This document shows, piece by piece, positions 7,864 to 15,203 of a stretch of 64,000 nucleotides of DNA (positions are counted from its first letter, which is position 1; each line of letters starts with the position of its first letter). Origin of the DNA: Kitasatospora aureofaciens (GTDB taxonomy: Bacteria > Actinomycetota > Actinomycetes > Streptomycetales > Streptomycetaceae); the NCBI GenBank assembly GCA_000720845.1, contig JODU01000008.1:62001-126000 (forward strand), in the 5' to 3' direction. Below the pieces are notes generated by a model, which had not been told where the DNA came from, ran no database searches, and saw only the letters and a program-made list of their open reading frames with translations. Position numbers and translations under genes: made by a program.

Positions 7864-8060
7864 TGTCCCGCTGCGCGGCGTGTGGCCGGCGTCTGCGCCG
7901 CCCGTCCCCGTCCGGGCTGGGACCGGTGTGTGCCCGCCGCCTCCAGCCCGCCCCCGCCCGACCTCGGTCGATCCGGGCCACCGAACCGCCGGCCGAACCC
8001 ATACCCGGCCAGACCGAGATCGAACTGATCCCCATGCAGCCCAGCCTCTGGTCGCTGTGA
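7863..8060 (+). CDS. DUF6011-like zinc protein
   Basis: The 65-residue product has an N-terminal CAACGRRLRRP...GLGPVCARRL, the C-x2-C plus GxGPxC pattern of short actinobacterial zinc-binding proteins (DUF6011-like). The rest is proline-rich. The ATG shares one base with the previous stop. Confidence 0.65.
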   Translation: MSRCAACGRRLRRPSPSGLGPVCARRLQPAPARPRSIRATEPPAEPIPGQTEIELIPMQPSLWSL

Positions 8061-8083
8061 CCAGCCAACCCGAAGGAGAACCG

Positions 8084-8569
8084 ATGACCGACCACCCGTA
8101 CACCGATGACGACCTCCGTGCCGAAGCCGCCCGCCAACACGCCACCCTCACCGAGGACCCCGACTTCATGGGCGTCGGCGAGCAGATGGAAGACGGTTGG
8201 GTCCCGTCTGTCGAGACAACTGAGGACGGCAGCGGACGCACCTGGAAGCAGCTCCTCGTCGTCGAGGACGAGACCGGGGACGACGAGGACTACGCCGCGT
8301 TCGGCGAGGCGCAGCGGAAGATCCACGCCCTGATCAACGGCGCGGCGGACGTGTCCGCGTGGGCCGTCAACCTCGGCGCCGACGGACTGGAGCCCTCCAC
8401 CGAGCATGCGATCACCCTCAACGCGGGCCGGCCGATCGCCCGGATCCACTTCGCGTTCGAACCGGGCATGTCCGAGGAGATGCGGACGCTGCTCGTCGAG
8501 GGCATCGGTGACGCGATCAACGAGGCCGGTGCCGAGTCCGAGCAGCCGGCCGCCGAGGCGCAGCAGTGA
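8084..8569 (+). CDS. Acidic hypothetical protein
   Basis: The 161-residue product is strongly acidic in its first 85 residues and has a predicted alpha/beta C-terminal half (WAVNLGADGLEPSTEHAITL, then IHFAFEPGMSEE). ATG 8084 is preceded by GAAGGAGAA. No family was recognised. An acidic DNA-mimic (anti-restriction) role is possible but unsupported. Confidence 0.65.
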   Translation: MTDHPYTDDDLRAEAARQHATLTEDPDFMGVGEQMEDGWVPSVETTEDGSGRTWKQLLVVEDETGDDEDYAAFGEAQRKIHALINGAADVSAWAVNLGADGLEPSTEHAITLNAGRPIARIHFAFEPGMSEEMRTLLVEGIGDAINEAGAESEQPAAEAQQ

Positions 8570-8778
8570 CCGCACAGTCGATCGGTGTCGAGGTGTCCTG
8601 CGACGGGCCGGACGAGAAGACCGACTGCCCGGACAGTGCTGCCGTCCGCTCTCGGGTCACGTCGTACACCGCTCCGCAAGTCCGGGCCGATGGCCGTCGT
8701 CAGGGGTGGGCCGTCCGGCGCCGCAACGGCCACATCGTCGACCTCTGCCCCGCATGCCGTACCCACCCCACCTCGTGA
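8566..8778 (+). CDS. Small zinc-ribbon-like protein
   Basis: The 70-residue product starts at an overlapping GTG. It has SCDGPDEKTDCPDS near the N-terminus and DLCPACRTH at the C-terminus, the two cysteine pairs of a zinc ribbon. A conserved hairpin follows the gene. Confidence 0.65.
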   Translation: MTAQSIGVEVSCDGPDEKTDCPDSAAVRSRVTSYTAPQVRADGRRQGWAVRRRNGHIVDLCPACRTHPTS

Positions 8779-8786
8779 ACGCGGCG

Positions 8787-8813
8787 ACCCGGCGTGCCTG
8801 TAACACGCCGGGT
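8787..8813 (+). terminator. Intercistronic hairpin (copy A)
   Basis: A 10-bp stem ACCCGGCGTG / CACGCCGGGT encloses a 7-base loop, just after the gene ending at 8778. The 3' half, GTAACACGCCGGG, recurs at 9659-9671 in another gene gap. It may be an attenuator or an RNA-processing/stability element. Confidence 0.5.
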
Positions 8814-8846
8814 CTGTCCCGGACCCTACCCGCCCCGGAGTCCCCG

Positions 8847-9053
8847 ATGACCTTCCCCGTCCACCCATGGGCTGGCGATCACGTGGGCCGTGCCTTCGCC
8901 GGCGTCCACGCGGAGGCCGCCTGCCCGTATCCCACCGCCCCCTGCGGCCTCGTCTACGCGGACCGGATCCGCCCGGACTGCCCGACCCACGCCGCCGCCC
9001 GATCGATGCGGCAATCCCACCCCACCCACAACTGCCCCGGAGGAACCACGTGA
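8847..9053 (+). CDS. Small Cys/His-rich hypothetical protein
   Basis: The 68-residue product has cysteines at EAACPYP, APCGLV, RPDCPTH and HNCPGG, plausibly binding zinc. The next gene starts inside its stop codon. Confidence 0.6.
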   Translation: MTFPVHPWAGDHVGRAFAGVHAEAACPYPTAPCGLVYADRIRPDCPTHAAARSMRQSHPTHNCPGGTT

Positions 9054-9343
9054 GCGAGCAGACGATCACCATCGACGGCCAGTCCGTCCCGCTCGACGAC
9101 GTCATCTGGCTGGAGCGCCACCCGTGCGGCTGCGTCGTCTCCGGCGTCGTGGCCGTCGTCGCCAACGAATGGACGCTGGCCACCGCCGACGACGCCGCCC
9201 GCCACATCCACGACACCGACGGGGAACGCCAGCGAGCCGCCGGGCAGGGCCTCACGTTCGAGCCCGTCACCGGCCTGCGCTACCGCACCCAGTTCGCGGG
9301 CCGCTGGCACTGCGAACGCCACGCCCGACCGGCCTCCGCGTAG
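9050..9343 (+). CDS. Small hypothetical protein
   Basis: The 97-residue product starts at an overlapping GTG. It carries WLERHPCGCVVSGVVAV and, near the end, WHCERHARP, so a metal site CxC...CxxH is possible. No family was recognised. Confidence 0.65.
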   Translation: MSEQTITIDGQSVPLDDVIWLERHPCGCVVSGVVAVVANEWTLATADDAARHIHDTDGERQRAAGQGLTFEPVTGLRYRTQFAGRWHCERHARPASA

Positions 9344-9402
9344 GGGGACCGGTGGTGTTGAAACCCCCGCCGCACACGCGGCCCGAACCCAGGAGAAACC
9401 CG

Positions 9403-9636
9403 ATGCCGTACCCGCCCGCCGACGACCGTCTGCGGCACCTGCTGGCCCAACGGATCAACTGTCACGTCGACACGTGGAGGCTCGCGTTCTTCATCGCTGG
9501 CGCGATCGTCGACGACCCGGAGATCCGCGCCGAGATGAAGCGCATCGCCGACGCCCACGCCTCGGGTCAGCCGTGCGGCGACCGCAACTGCCGCGCCTGC
9601 TTCGAGACGGTCAGCGGCGCCCCGACCACCCCGTGA
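9403..9636 (+). CDS. Small hypothetical protein
   Basis: The 77-residue product begins after an AGGAGAAA ribosome-binding site. A predicted helical N-terminus (RLRHLLAQRI) precedes a hydrophobic segment LAFFIAGAIV and a C-terminal GDRNCRACFE pair. It is followed by the second copy of the repeated hairpin. Confidence 0.6.
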   Translation: MPYPPADDRLRHLLAQRINCHVDTWRLAFFIAGAIVDDPEIRAEMKRIADAHASGQPCGDRNCRACFETVSGAPTTP

Positions 9637-9645
9637 CAGCCGGCA

Positions 9646-9672
9646 GCCCGGGGCGCCGGTAACACGCCGGGC
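9646..9672 (+). terminator. Intercistronic hairpin (copy B)
   Basis: An imperfect stem (GCCCGG paired with CCGGGC plus inner pairs) shares the 13-base run GTAACACGCCGGG with the hairpin at 8787-8813 and the following CTG-CCC context. It has the same position relative to flanking genes. Confidence 0.4.
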
Positions 9673-9713
9673 CTGGCCCTGATCATCCCACCCCGACCCC
9701 GCCTGGAGAACCG

Positions 9714-9974
9714 ATGACCGACCAGACCACCGAGGACGACGAGCGGGCAGCCCGTAACGCGTGGCTGCTGAGCCTGTCCGTCAACCAGATCACGCGCTTC
9801 GGCACGGAGACGATGCTCGACTGGCTCGACGCCCGCCGGGAGTGGCGCGTCGCCCGGTTGCGCGCGGCGTGCCGGGACCTCCGCGAGCAGAGCGAGGCCC
9901 GAGAGCGAAGCCACGCCCGTCTTGCCGCGCTGCTCTCAACCGCTCCGCACACGCCGCTTGGAGGAACCCGATGA
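9714..9974 (+). CDS. Hypothetical helical protein
   Basis: The 86-residue product starts MTDQTTEDDERAARNAWLLS after CTGGAGAA. It is mostly helical and Arg/Glu/Leu rich. The next protein also begins MTDQTT, so the two may be relics of a local duplication of the start region. Confidence 0.65.
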   Translation: MTDQTTEDDERAARNAWLLSLSVNQITRFGTETMLDWLDARREWRVARLRAACRDLREQSEARERSHARLAALLSTAPHTPLGGTR

Positions 9975-11452
9975 CCGATCAGACCACCACCGACCGCGAT
10001 CGCCGTGACCGGTACATCGAGACGCTGCGAGCAGTCGAGACCGGCATGGACTACACGTCCGTGGTTGCCGTTGCCGAGGAGGCGATGGAGCTCGCCGACG
10101 AGGAGATTGCCGCTGCTCGGTACAGCCGAGCGCTGGCCACGCCTCCGTCGGCAGAGAACGCGACGTTCATCGGCAACCGACTTGCTGCCCCGCTGCCGCC
10201 TGCCGTGCAGACTCCGATCCGTGAGCAGCTCCTGAACGCGCTGGACTTCTCGTTCTGCCAGTCCCTGGGCTACAGCACGCCGGAGGGGCTGCTGGCCGCC
10301 TACGAGGCCAGCCGGACACAGACCGTGGACGACAGGGCGCTGGAGGCCCTGTCCGACACCCTGTACGACGCGCTGTACGCGATCACCCCGTTCGCGGAGC
10401 AGCACTTCGCCGACGAGCGGGAGGGGCTGCGGAACGCGGTCCGTGCCGTCCTGAAGCAGGCCGCCGTGCTGCCCGCGACCACCAACCACGACACCGACAC
10501 GAGCGCCTCGCACCGGTGCGCCGACTGCGGGGGCGGATTCATCCCGGGCAGCGACGTGGAGTTGACGCACAACTGCGACAACCACCGGAGTGCCGAACCG
10601 GCGACCGACGGTGACGCCTCCGATGACCGGCGTCAGCGGTATGCAACCCCGCTGTACGCGATCATGCGGCAGAACGGTTGGGATGGGGAACGCACCGAGC
10701 GCGTGGTGCGGGAGATGGACCTCGTCCTTGACGCGGTGACGGTCGTCGCGGACGCCGAGCAGCAGGATCTGCGCGCCCAGATCGCGAACCTCCGCACGAT
10801 GTACGCCGCGTCCGAGGCCCGGGTGAGCGACCTCATCGACGAGCGGGACCAGCTGCTGGAGACGCGCACCGACCGCCGCGCCGTCCTCCGTGAAGCCGCC
10901 GACCGGATCGACAACGAGGAACTGCCGCCGGACTACGTGGACATGTTCGACAACGGCGCGCGGTGGGCCGCGAAGCTGCTGCGTCGTGTGGCCGACGAGA
11001 CGGCAGCCACCGAGACGCAGCCTACTGACCTCCCGGCCCTCGCCGCCGCGCTCGACGGCTTCGCCACGCTCCTGGCCACCAGCAGCCGCGACTGGGGCGT
11101 CTACCGCGTCGACGCCTGGCTGTACGCCGTCATCTGCGGCTGGGACTGCGAGCAGACCGAACACGACGCCACCTGCACGCATGGCGCCCTTGAGGAGATG
11201 GCCGAGCTGCACGGCTGGGACGACGCGACGGTGGCCAAGGCGCGCCGCTACCGGGCCGCCGTCCGGGCACTTGTGGAGACGCACCAGCCCGCCGTCGAGC
11301 AGCCGTTCGTCCCACCCGCCCACTACCGCCGCGACGACGACGTGGACTGCTGCGTCCACGCCATCCCCGTCGGCCCCGACTCCTGCCGGGCATGCCGGGA
11401 GCTGGCCGACGCGGAGGCCGCCGCCGGGGCGCGGCAGGACGGGGAGGCCTGA
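9971..11452 (+). CDS. Large hypothetical protein with zinc knuckles
   Basis: The 493-residue product is the largest unknown of the early operon. A zinc pair is visible near residues 180-200 (HRCADCGGGFIPGSDVELTH), a coiled-coil-like stretch near 255-300 (EQQDLRAQIANLRTMYAASE), and a C-terminal Cys cluster (DVDCCVHAIPVGPDSCRACR). Repeated segments of small-protein type suggest a mosaic of several short early-gene domains. It may be an accessory replication or host-takeover protein, with no recognised family. Confidence 0.7.
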   Translation: MTDQTTTDRDRRDRYIETLRAVETGMDYTSVVAVAEEAMELADEEIAAARYSRALATPPSAENATFIGNRLAAPLPPAVQTPIREQLLNALDFSFCQSLGYSTPEGLLAAYEASRTQTVDDRALEALSDTLYDALYAITPFAEQHFADEREGLRNAVRAVLKQAAVLPATTNHDTDTSASHRCADCGGGFIPGSDVELTHNCDNHRSAEPATDGDASDDRRQRYATPLYAIMRQNGWDGERTERVVREMDLVLDAVTVVADAEQQDLRAQIANLRTMYAASEARVSDLIDERDQLLETRTDRRAVLREAADRIDNEELPPDYVDMFDNGARWAAKLLRRVADETAATETQPTDLPALAAALDGFATLLATSSRDWGVYRVDAWLYAVICGWDCEQTEHDATCTHGALEEMAELHGWDDATVAKARRYRAAVRALVETHQPAVEQPFVPPAHYRRDDDVDCCVHAIPVGPDSCRACRELADAEAAAGARQDGEA

Positions 11453-11454
11453 CC

Positions 11455-11643
11455 ATGGACCGCCAACTGAACGCCTGCGGGTTCTCGTCCGAGACCATCG
11501 CCGCCGAGTACGAGACCGACGCCGCCCTCGCCGAGGCCGGAATGGACATGGCCGACCCGTACTTCCTGGCCGCGTTCCGGGCCGAAGACGAACAGCGCGC
11601 CCTGGACTGGCAGGTCAAGGCGCGGCAGGACGGGGCGCAGTGA
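11455..11643 (+). CDS. Small acidic hypothetical protein
   Basis: The 62-residue helical product (MDRQLNACGFSSETIAAEYE) starts two bases after the previous stop and overlaps the next start. No family was recognised. Confidence 0.6.
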   Translation: MDRQLNACGFSSETIAAEYETDAALAEAGMDMADPYFLAAFRAEDEQRALDWQVKARQDGAQ

Positions 11644-12158
11644 CCGACCTCGCCGCCCGCCGTACCGCCGCCCTGGCCGCTCTGGCCCGCCGCCACCTTC
11701 CCGCCGGGCAATTCCCGGGGGAGACCCGGCCGTCGGGGGACTTGCCGACGGATTGGCGGGAGGCGCTCGCCTACCTCGACGCCCGGGACCGGATGGAGGG
11801 CGGGGAGGCACCTCCGCCCGCCGGAGCCCCACGAGAGGCGCCAGGGGCCTGCTGTGGCCTCTGGCGCCCCCTCCGGCGGGTCTCGCGACGCCGGAACCCC
11901 TTTCAAGGCCTCTCAGGGCCCTTCAAAGCCTTTCGATCATCAGGAGACGACATGGCCAACTCCCCCTACCCCTATCGCGTCCGGCTTCACGGCGGCCGGA
12001 ATGTCCACGCCGCCCGCGACGTGAACGGCGGCCCCAACCGGACCACGGCGTGCGGCTACTACCTGCCCGCCGAGTCCCGCGACCACGGCGTCACGCCCAT
12101 CGCAGACGTCGAATGCCAGGCCTGCCTGCGCGAGATGCGGCGAGGCACCCAGCCGTGA
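11640..12158 (+). CDS. Hypothetical protein, possibly two genes read in one frame
   Basis: From the coupled GTG at 11640 the frame stays open for 172 residues. The middle, however, crosses a very large inverted repeat (11817-11880). A second start, ATG 11952, lies after CAGGAGA and gives a compact 68-residue zinc-like protein (MANSPYPYRVRLHGGRNVHA...CQACLREM). The N-terminal 60 residues (RRTAALAALARRHLPAG, DWREALAYLDARDRM) look like a separate short protein. Either it is a fusion or the stop of the first gene has been lost. Confidence 0.5.
   Translation: MTDLAARRTAALAALARRHLPAGQFPGETRPSGDLPTDWREALAYLDARDRMEGGEAPPPAGAPREAPGACCGLWRPLRRVSRRRNPFQGLSGPFKAFRSSGDDMANSPYPYRVRLHGGRNVHAARDVNGGPNRTTACGYYLPAESRDHGVTPIADVECQACLREMRRGTQP
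11817..11880 (+). terminator. Large two-stage stem-loop inside or between genes
   Basis: The outer arms CCCGCCGGAG (11817-11826) and CTCCGGCGGG (11871-11880) are perfectly complementary. Inside them GGCGCCAGGGGCC pairs with GGCCTCTGGCGCC with one mismatch and a 6-base loop. It could be a terminator or an attenuator for the gene at 11952. Confidence 0.5.
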
Positions 12159-12661
12159 CCGCGGGCCCGCTCCCGTTCTGCGACCCCATGTGGACCGACG
12201 CGGAACTCGACGACACCACCCCCGACGATCCCCGGCTCCGCGACCTCCGCGGCCAAGGACTCACCGCCGTACAGCTGCACACGATCACCGACATACCGCT
12301 CGCCACCGACCACCTCACCGAAAGGAACCCCATGATCAGCAACGAGCAGTGGGCCACCATCCGCGGCCTCGTCACCTGGCTCGACGCCCACAACGGCCGC
12401 GGCGACGAGGAGGTCGCCCTGCGAATCCTCAAGCTCACGGAGGAGGCAGGTGAAGTCGCCCAGGCTTGGATCGGCTTCAAGGGCCAGAACCCGCGGAAGC
12501 GCAACGGCTACACGCGGCCCCTGCCGGCGGACGTCGCCGACGAGTTGTGCGACGTGATCGTCACGGCTGCTGTCGCTCTCGGCTCGGTCGTGGACGACCC
12601 TGAGGCGCACTTCAACGCCAAGCTCGCGAAGATCGCCGCCCGTTCCCAGGCGGCCACCTGA
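12155..12661 (+). CDS. MazG-like nucleotide pyrophosphohydrolase
   Basis: The C-terminal ~110 residues carry the MazG/all-alpha NTP-PPase signature: LKLTEEAGEVAQAWIG (EExxE metal motif) followed by DVADELCDVIVTAAVAL (ExxD-type second motif). Such enzymes hydrolyse (d)NTPs to monophosphates and phages use them to tune nucleotide or ppGpp pools. The coupled GTG at 12155 gives 168 residues. ATG 12332, preceded by AAAGGAAC, gives a normal-length MazG of 109 residues. The upstream 59 residues are acidic and of unknown value. The true start is therefore uncertain. Confidence 0.75.
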   Translation: MTAGPLPFCDPMWTDAELDDTTPDDPRLRDLRGQGLTAVQLHTITDIPLATDHLTERNPMISNEQWATIRGLVTWLDAHNGRGDEEVALRILKLTEEAGEVAQAWIGFKGQNPRKRNGYTRPLPADVADELCDVIVTAAVALGSVVDDPEAHFNAKLAKIAARSQAAT

Positions 12662-12921
12662 TGCCCAGCGTGATCAGGGCCGCCGCTGTCGCCCGCATCC
12701 TCGAGCCCTACCCGCCGTCCGAATGGACCGGCGAAGGCTGGATCCCCGGCTGGCGTGCCGCCCAGGCCGGGCGGCGGCAGGTCAACGTCTTCCACGACGG
12801 GCCCGGCGAACAGGACGGCCTCGAGAAGTACCGGCTCGAACTCCAAGCCGCCGGCTACTGCGTGATCCCCGACCAGCAGCCCGGCGGCGGACGACGACGC
12901 CTCCACGTCACCCGACCGTGA
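12661..12921 (+). CDS. Hypothetical protein
   Basis: The 86-residue product overlaps the MazG stop by one base (TGATG). It shows an alpha/beta pattern (WIPGWRAAQAGRRQVNVFHD, EKYRLELQAAGYCVIPDQ) like short proteins found beside MazG in actinophages. No function was recognised. It is followed by a terminator-like hairpin. Confidence 0.65.
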   Translation: MPSVIRAAAVARILEPYPPSEWTGEGWIPGWRAAQAGRRQVNVFHDGPGEQDGLEKYRLELQAAGYCVIPDQQPGGGRRRLHVTRP

Positions 12922-12928
12922 ATCGCCC

Positions 12929-12955
12929 GCCGCCGCCCCAGATCGGGGCGGCGGC
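12929..12955 (+). terminator. Strong intercistronic stem-loop
   Basis: A perfect 11-bp stem (GCCGCCGCCCC / GGGGCGGCGGC) encloses a 5-base loop between the genes ending at 12921 and starting at 12974. Confidence 0.6.
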
Positions 12956-12973
12956 CCGAGAAAGGCCAGCACC

Positions 12974-13174
12974 ATGACCGCAGCGAAGCCGGCCGAGCAC
13001 CTGCCGCCCAGGCCGTCCACCCGCCGCAAGTACATCAACGCCGCCGCCGAGCGGCTCCTCGCCGACTGCTTCCCCGGCATGATCCCCGCCGCCGTCATCG
13101 AAGACGCCCTCCGGCAGAAAGCCATCCGTGAAGGACGCCTCACCCCGCCCAGCCAGACCAGGAGGACACCGTGA
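12974..13174 (+). CDS. Small basic hypothetical protein
   Basis: The 66-residue product (MTAAKPAEHLPPRPSTRRKY) has one central helix and precedes a LuxR-type gene whose GTG overlaps its stop. No family was recognised. Confidence 0.6.
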   Translation: MTAAKPAEHLPPRPSTRRKYINAAAERLLADCFPGMIPAAVIEDALRQKAIREGRLTPPSQTRRTP

Positions 13175-13503
13175 ACCTCACCGACCACGAGCTGCGCGTC
13201 CTCCGGCTCGTCTCACAGGGCCGCACTCACCAGGAGATCGCCGACGAACTGGTGATGACCGCGAAGGGCGTCACCCCGACCGTCAACCGGGCCATCCGGA
13301 AGCTCGGCGCCCGCAACGCCCCGCACGCCGTCCACCTCGCCTGGCAGGCCGGGATCCTCCGCCGTGAACGACACGGCGACCACGCCGGATTCGCCGCCCA
13401 CGTCCGCCGCGGCGAAGACCCGTGGGCCTGCCAGCAAGGCTGCCCCGAAGGAGAGCGTGCCTACCGGGCCGGACGACGACAGCAACGGAAGGAAGCCGCA
13501 TGA
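13171..13503 (+). CDS. LuxR/GerE-type helix-turn-helix protein
   Basis: Residues 2-60 form a GerE-like HTH: LTDHELRVLRLVSQGRTHQE, then IADELVMTAKGVTPTVNRAI and RKLGARNAPHAVHLAW. This is the full length and spacing of LuxR-type DNA-binding domains, here without any receiver or signal domain. The C-terminal 50 residues contain PWACQQGCPEGERAYRAGRR, a Cys pair with basic tail also found in small actinobacterial regulators. It likely regulates transcription of phage or host genes. Confidence 0.75.
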   Translation: MNLTDHELRVLRLVSQGRTHQEIADELVMTAKGVTPTVNRAIRKLGARNAPHAVHLAWQAGILRRERHGDHAGFAAHVRRGEDPWACQQGCPEGERAYRAGRRQQRKEAA

Positions 13504-13940
13504 AGCCCTACCGCGTCCTCGTGACCGGCAGTCGGGACTGGGTCACGCCCGAGACGGTGTGGGCCGCCCTGAACGACGTCCGCACCGAGGCTCTCCTCGC
13601 CGGCCGGCCACTGGTCGTCGTCCACGGCGCCTGCCCGACCGGGGCCGATCTGCACGCAGCCCAGTGGGCCGACATCGCCGGGCAGTTCAGCCGCCAGGTC
13701 ACAGCCGAAGACCACCCCGCCCAAGGTCATCCGACGCAGGACTTCGGGCCCTGGCCGGCCGCCGGGCCGCGCCGCAACGCCTACATGGTCAACCTCGGCG
13801 CGGATGTCGCCCTCGCGTTCATCGGCCCGTGCACCAGCCCTCGCTGCCGGAAACCCCGACCCCACCCCAGCCACGGCGCATCCAACTGCGCCGACCTCGC
13901 CGAGAGCGCCGGCATCCCCGTTCGAAGGAGCTTCACATGA
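13500..13940 (+). CDS. SLOG-superfamily (DUF2493-like) protein
   Basis: The 146-residue protein begins MKPYRVLVTGSRDW and continues with LVVVHGACPTGADLHAAQWA and MVNLGADVALAF. This is the Rossmann-like pattern (TGSR...HGxCPxGAD) of the DUF2493/YspA branch of the SLOG fold, which binds nucleotide-derived ligands. A Cys/His stretch (CTSPRCRKPRPHPSHG) is inserted near the C-terminus. A role in nucleotide metabolism or sensing is possible; the substrate is unknown. Confidence 0.75.
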   Translation: MKPYRVLVTGSRDWVTPETVWAALNDVRTEALLAGRPLVVVHGACPTGADLHAAQWADIAGQFSRQVTAEDHPAQGHPTQDFGPWPAAGPRRNAYMVNLGADVALAFIGPCTSPRCRKPRPHPSHGASNCADLAESAGIPVRRSFT

Positions 13941-14368
13941 CCGACCAGCCCGCAACCCGCACCCAACGGCAAGCGATCACGAAGGCCATCGTCGCGAGGG
14001 AGGCCGCCGGTATCCCGCAGCAGCTCCGGGCCCGCGCCTTCAACGCCGTCGGCCCCGCCCTCCAGGCCCGCGGCGAATGGCTGCGCCTCACAGCCAGGCA
14101 GACTGTCGCCGACGCTGTCCTCGCCGCGATCAAGCCCGAACTCGACGCCTACCTGCGCTACGAGAACACGATCACCTGGATGACGACTTGCACCTCCTGC
14201 GCGACCGTCCTCGACAACGCCGCCCGCGACTTCGAGCGCGCCGACCGAGCCGAGGCCGCCCTCGCCAAAGCCTGGCGCATCCACCGAGAGACCTGTCCCC
14301 TCGCCCGCGGAGACGTCGACGCCGGCTTCGCGTGCTCCACGTGCGACGCCCTGAAGGAGCAGCCGTGA
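13937..14368 (+). CDS. Hypothetical helical protein with C-terminal Cys pairs
   Basis: The 143-residue product has CTSCATVLDNAARDFERADR and a terminal CSTCDALKEQ, spaced as in a bridging zinc site between helices. It overlaps its neighbours on both sides by 4 bases. Confidence 0.65.
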   Translation: MTDQPATRTQRQAITKAIVAREAAGIPQQLRARAFNAVGPALQARGEWLRLTARQTVADAVLAAIKPELDAYLRYENTITWMTTCTSCATVLDNAARDFERADRAEAALAKAWRIHRETCPLARGDVDAGFACSTCDALKEQP

Positions 14369-14604
14369 GCCGCTACGACGACCTGTCCCCGCGGGCCCTG
14401 TGGTGGCTGCAGAACCTCGACGAGCTCGACCTTGCCGCCGAATGCGCCGACTTCGAGGCCCGCTTCGAGAGGGTCCGCGCCCTCGAGCCGAAGCCGCTCG
14501 ACGGGCTGAACGATCTCGGCCGCGCCCAAGCCAACGGGTGGAACGCCGCCCTCGCCGCCGTCCGGGAAGTCCTCAAGCCGCCGGCCGCCGACCGCAGCGC
14601 ATGA
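14365..14604 (+). CDS. Hypothetical protein, last gene of early operon
   Basis: The 79-residue product starts at an overlapping GTG and is helical (ALWWLQNLDELDLAAECADF). It is followed 6 bases later by a strong terminator, closing the long rightward operon that starts near 3.0 kb. Confidence 0.65.
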   Translation: MSRYDDLSPRALWWLQNLDELDLAAECADFEARFERVRALEPKPLDGLNDLGRAQANGWNAALAAVREVLKPPAADRSA

Positions 14605-14609
14605 CGAAA

Positions 14610-14636
14610 CCCCGCCCCCTCACCAGAGGGGCGGGG
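14610..14636. terminator. Strong terminator after early operon
   Basis: A perfect 9-bp stem (CCCCGCCCC / GGGGCGGGG) with a 9-base loop is followed by CTTTCG on the plus strand and GTTTCG on the minus strand. It separates the convergent rightward early operon and the leftward regulatory arm. Confidence 0.75.
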
Positions 14637-14671
14637 CTTTCGTCGCGCTCAGTAGTCGCCGACGGCTCGGC

Positions 14672-14710
14672 TGCAGAGATATTTACATCCTGGGCGTAAC
14701 TATCTCTGCA
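14672..14710. promoter_or_regulatory. AT-rich inverted repeat in a GC-rich genome
   Basis: The perfect 10-bp arms TGCAGAGATA (14672-14681) and TATCTCTGCA (14701-14710) enclose an inner TTAC/GTAA pairing and a 9-base loop. The AT-rich stem is unlike every other hairpin here. It could be a protein-binding or recombination (att-like) site, or a terminator for the leftward gene at 14756. Confidence 0.45.
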
Positions 14711-14755
14711 AGATCGCCAGCCGGATGCTTACCCAGCGTGAGAATCGGCGGTCTG

Positions 14756-15079
14756 TCAGAACCGGCCGGTGCAGGCCAGGCAGACATGCGACGACTCCCA
14801 CTCCGCCCGCTGCGCCTCCGCCAACTGCACCGCCTTGTACACAACCGCACCCCAACCCGCTCCGCCCGCGGCGATCAGCAGGCCGAGCAGGATGCTGCCC
14901 TCCGTCAGCACCAGGATGCCGACCGCGACCGCCACCAGCGCCGCCCAGTACGACACTTTCGGCCGGGCCGGCGGCGCGTACTTCGCCTTCAACGGCGACT
15001 CCGCGGGCAGCGACTGCCAGTAGTGCGGGAGATCGGCGACGTTCGGGGACGAGCAGTCCTTGGACGGGCAGGCGATCAC
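14756..15079 (-). CDS. Two-helix membrane protein with zinc-binding ends
   Basis: The 107-residue product starts at a GTG preceded by GGGGGTC and begins VIACPSKDCSSPNVADLPHY. Two hydrophobic helices follow (SYWAALVAVAVGILVLTEGS and ILLGLLIAAGGAGWGAVVYK) and the C-terminus is HVCLACTGRF. The paired Cys motifs at both ends probably join into one zinc site on the same membrane face. A longer reading from 15241 is possible but would overlap the previous gene. It is the last gene of the leftward regulatory arm. Confidence 0.6.
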   Translation of the reverse strand: MIACPSKDCSSPNVADLPHYWQSLPAESPLKAKYAPPARPKVSYWAALVAVAVGILVLTEGSILLGLLIAAGGAGWGAVVYKAVQLAEAQRAEWESSHVCLACTGRF

Positions 15080-15203
15080 GGCGACCCCCGGGATGCGGCG
15101 TTGGGGCAGCAGGGTCGTGGGGTACCGGCGGGTACGGCAAGCGGGATGCGGGCAGTGTGGGCCGGGCCACAGAACGGCAGCAACAAGGGCCCCACCCGTC
15201 GCT

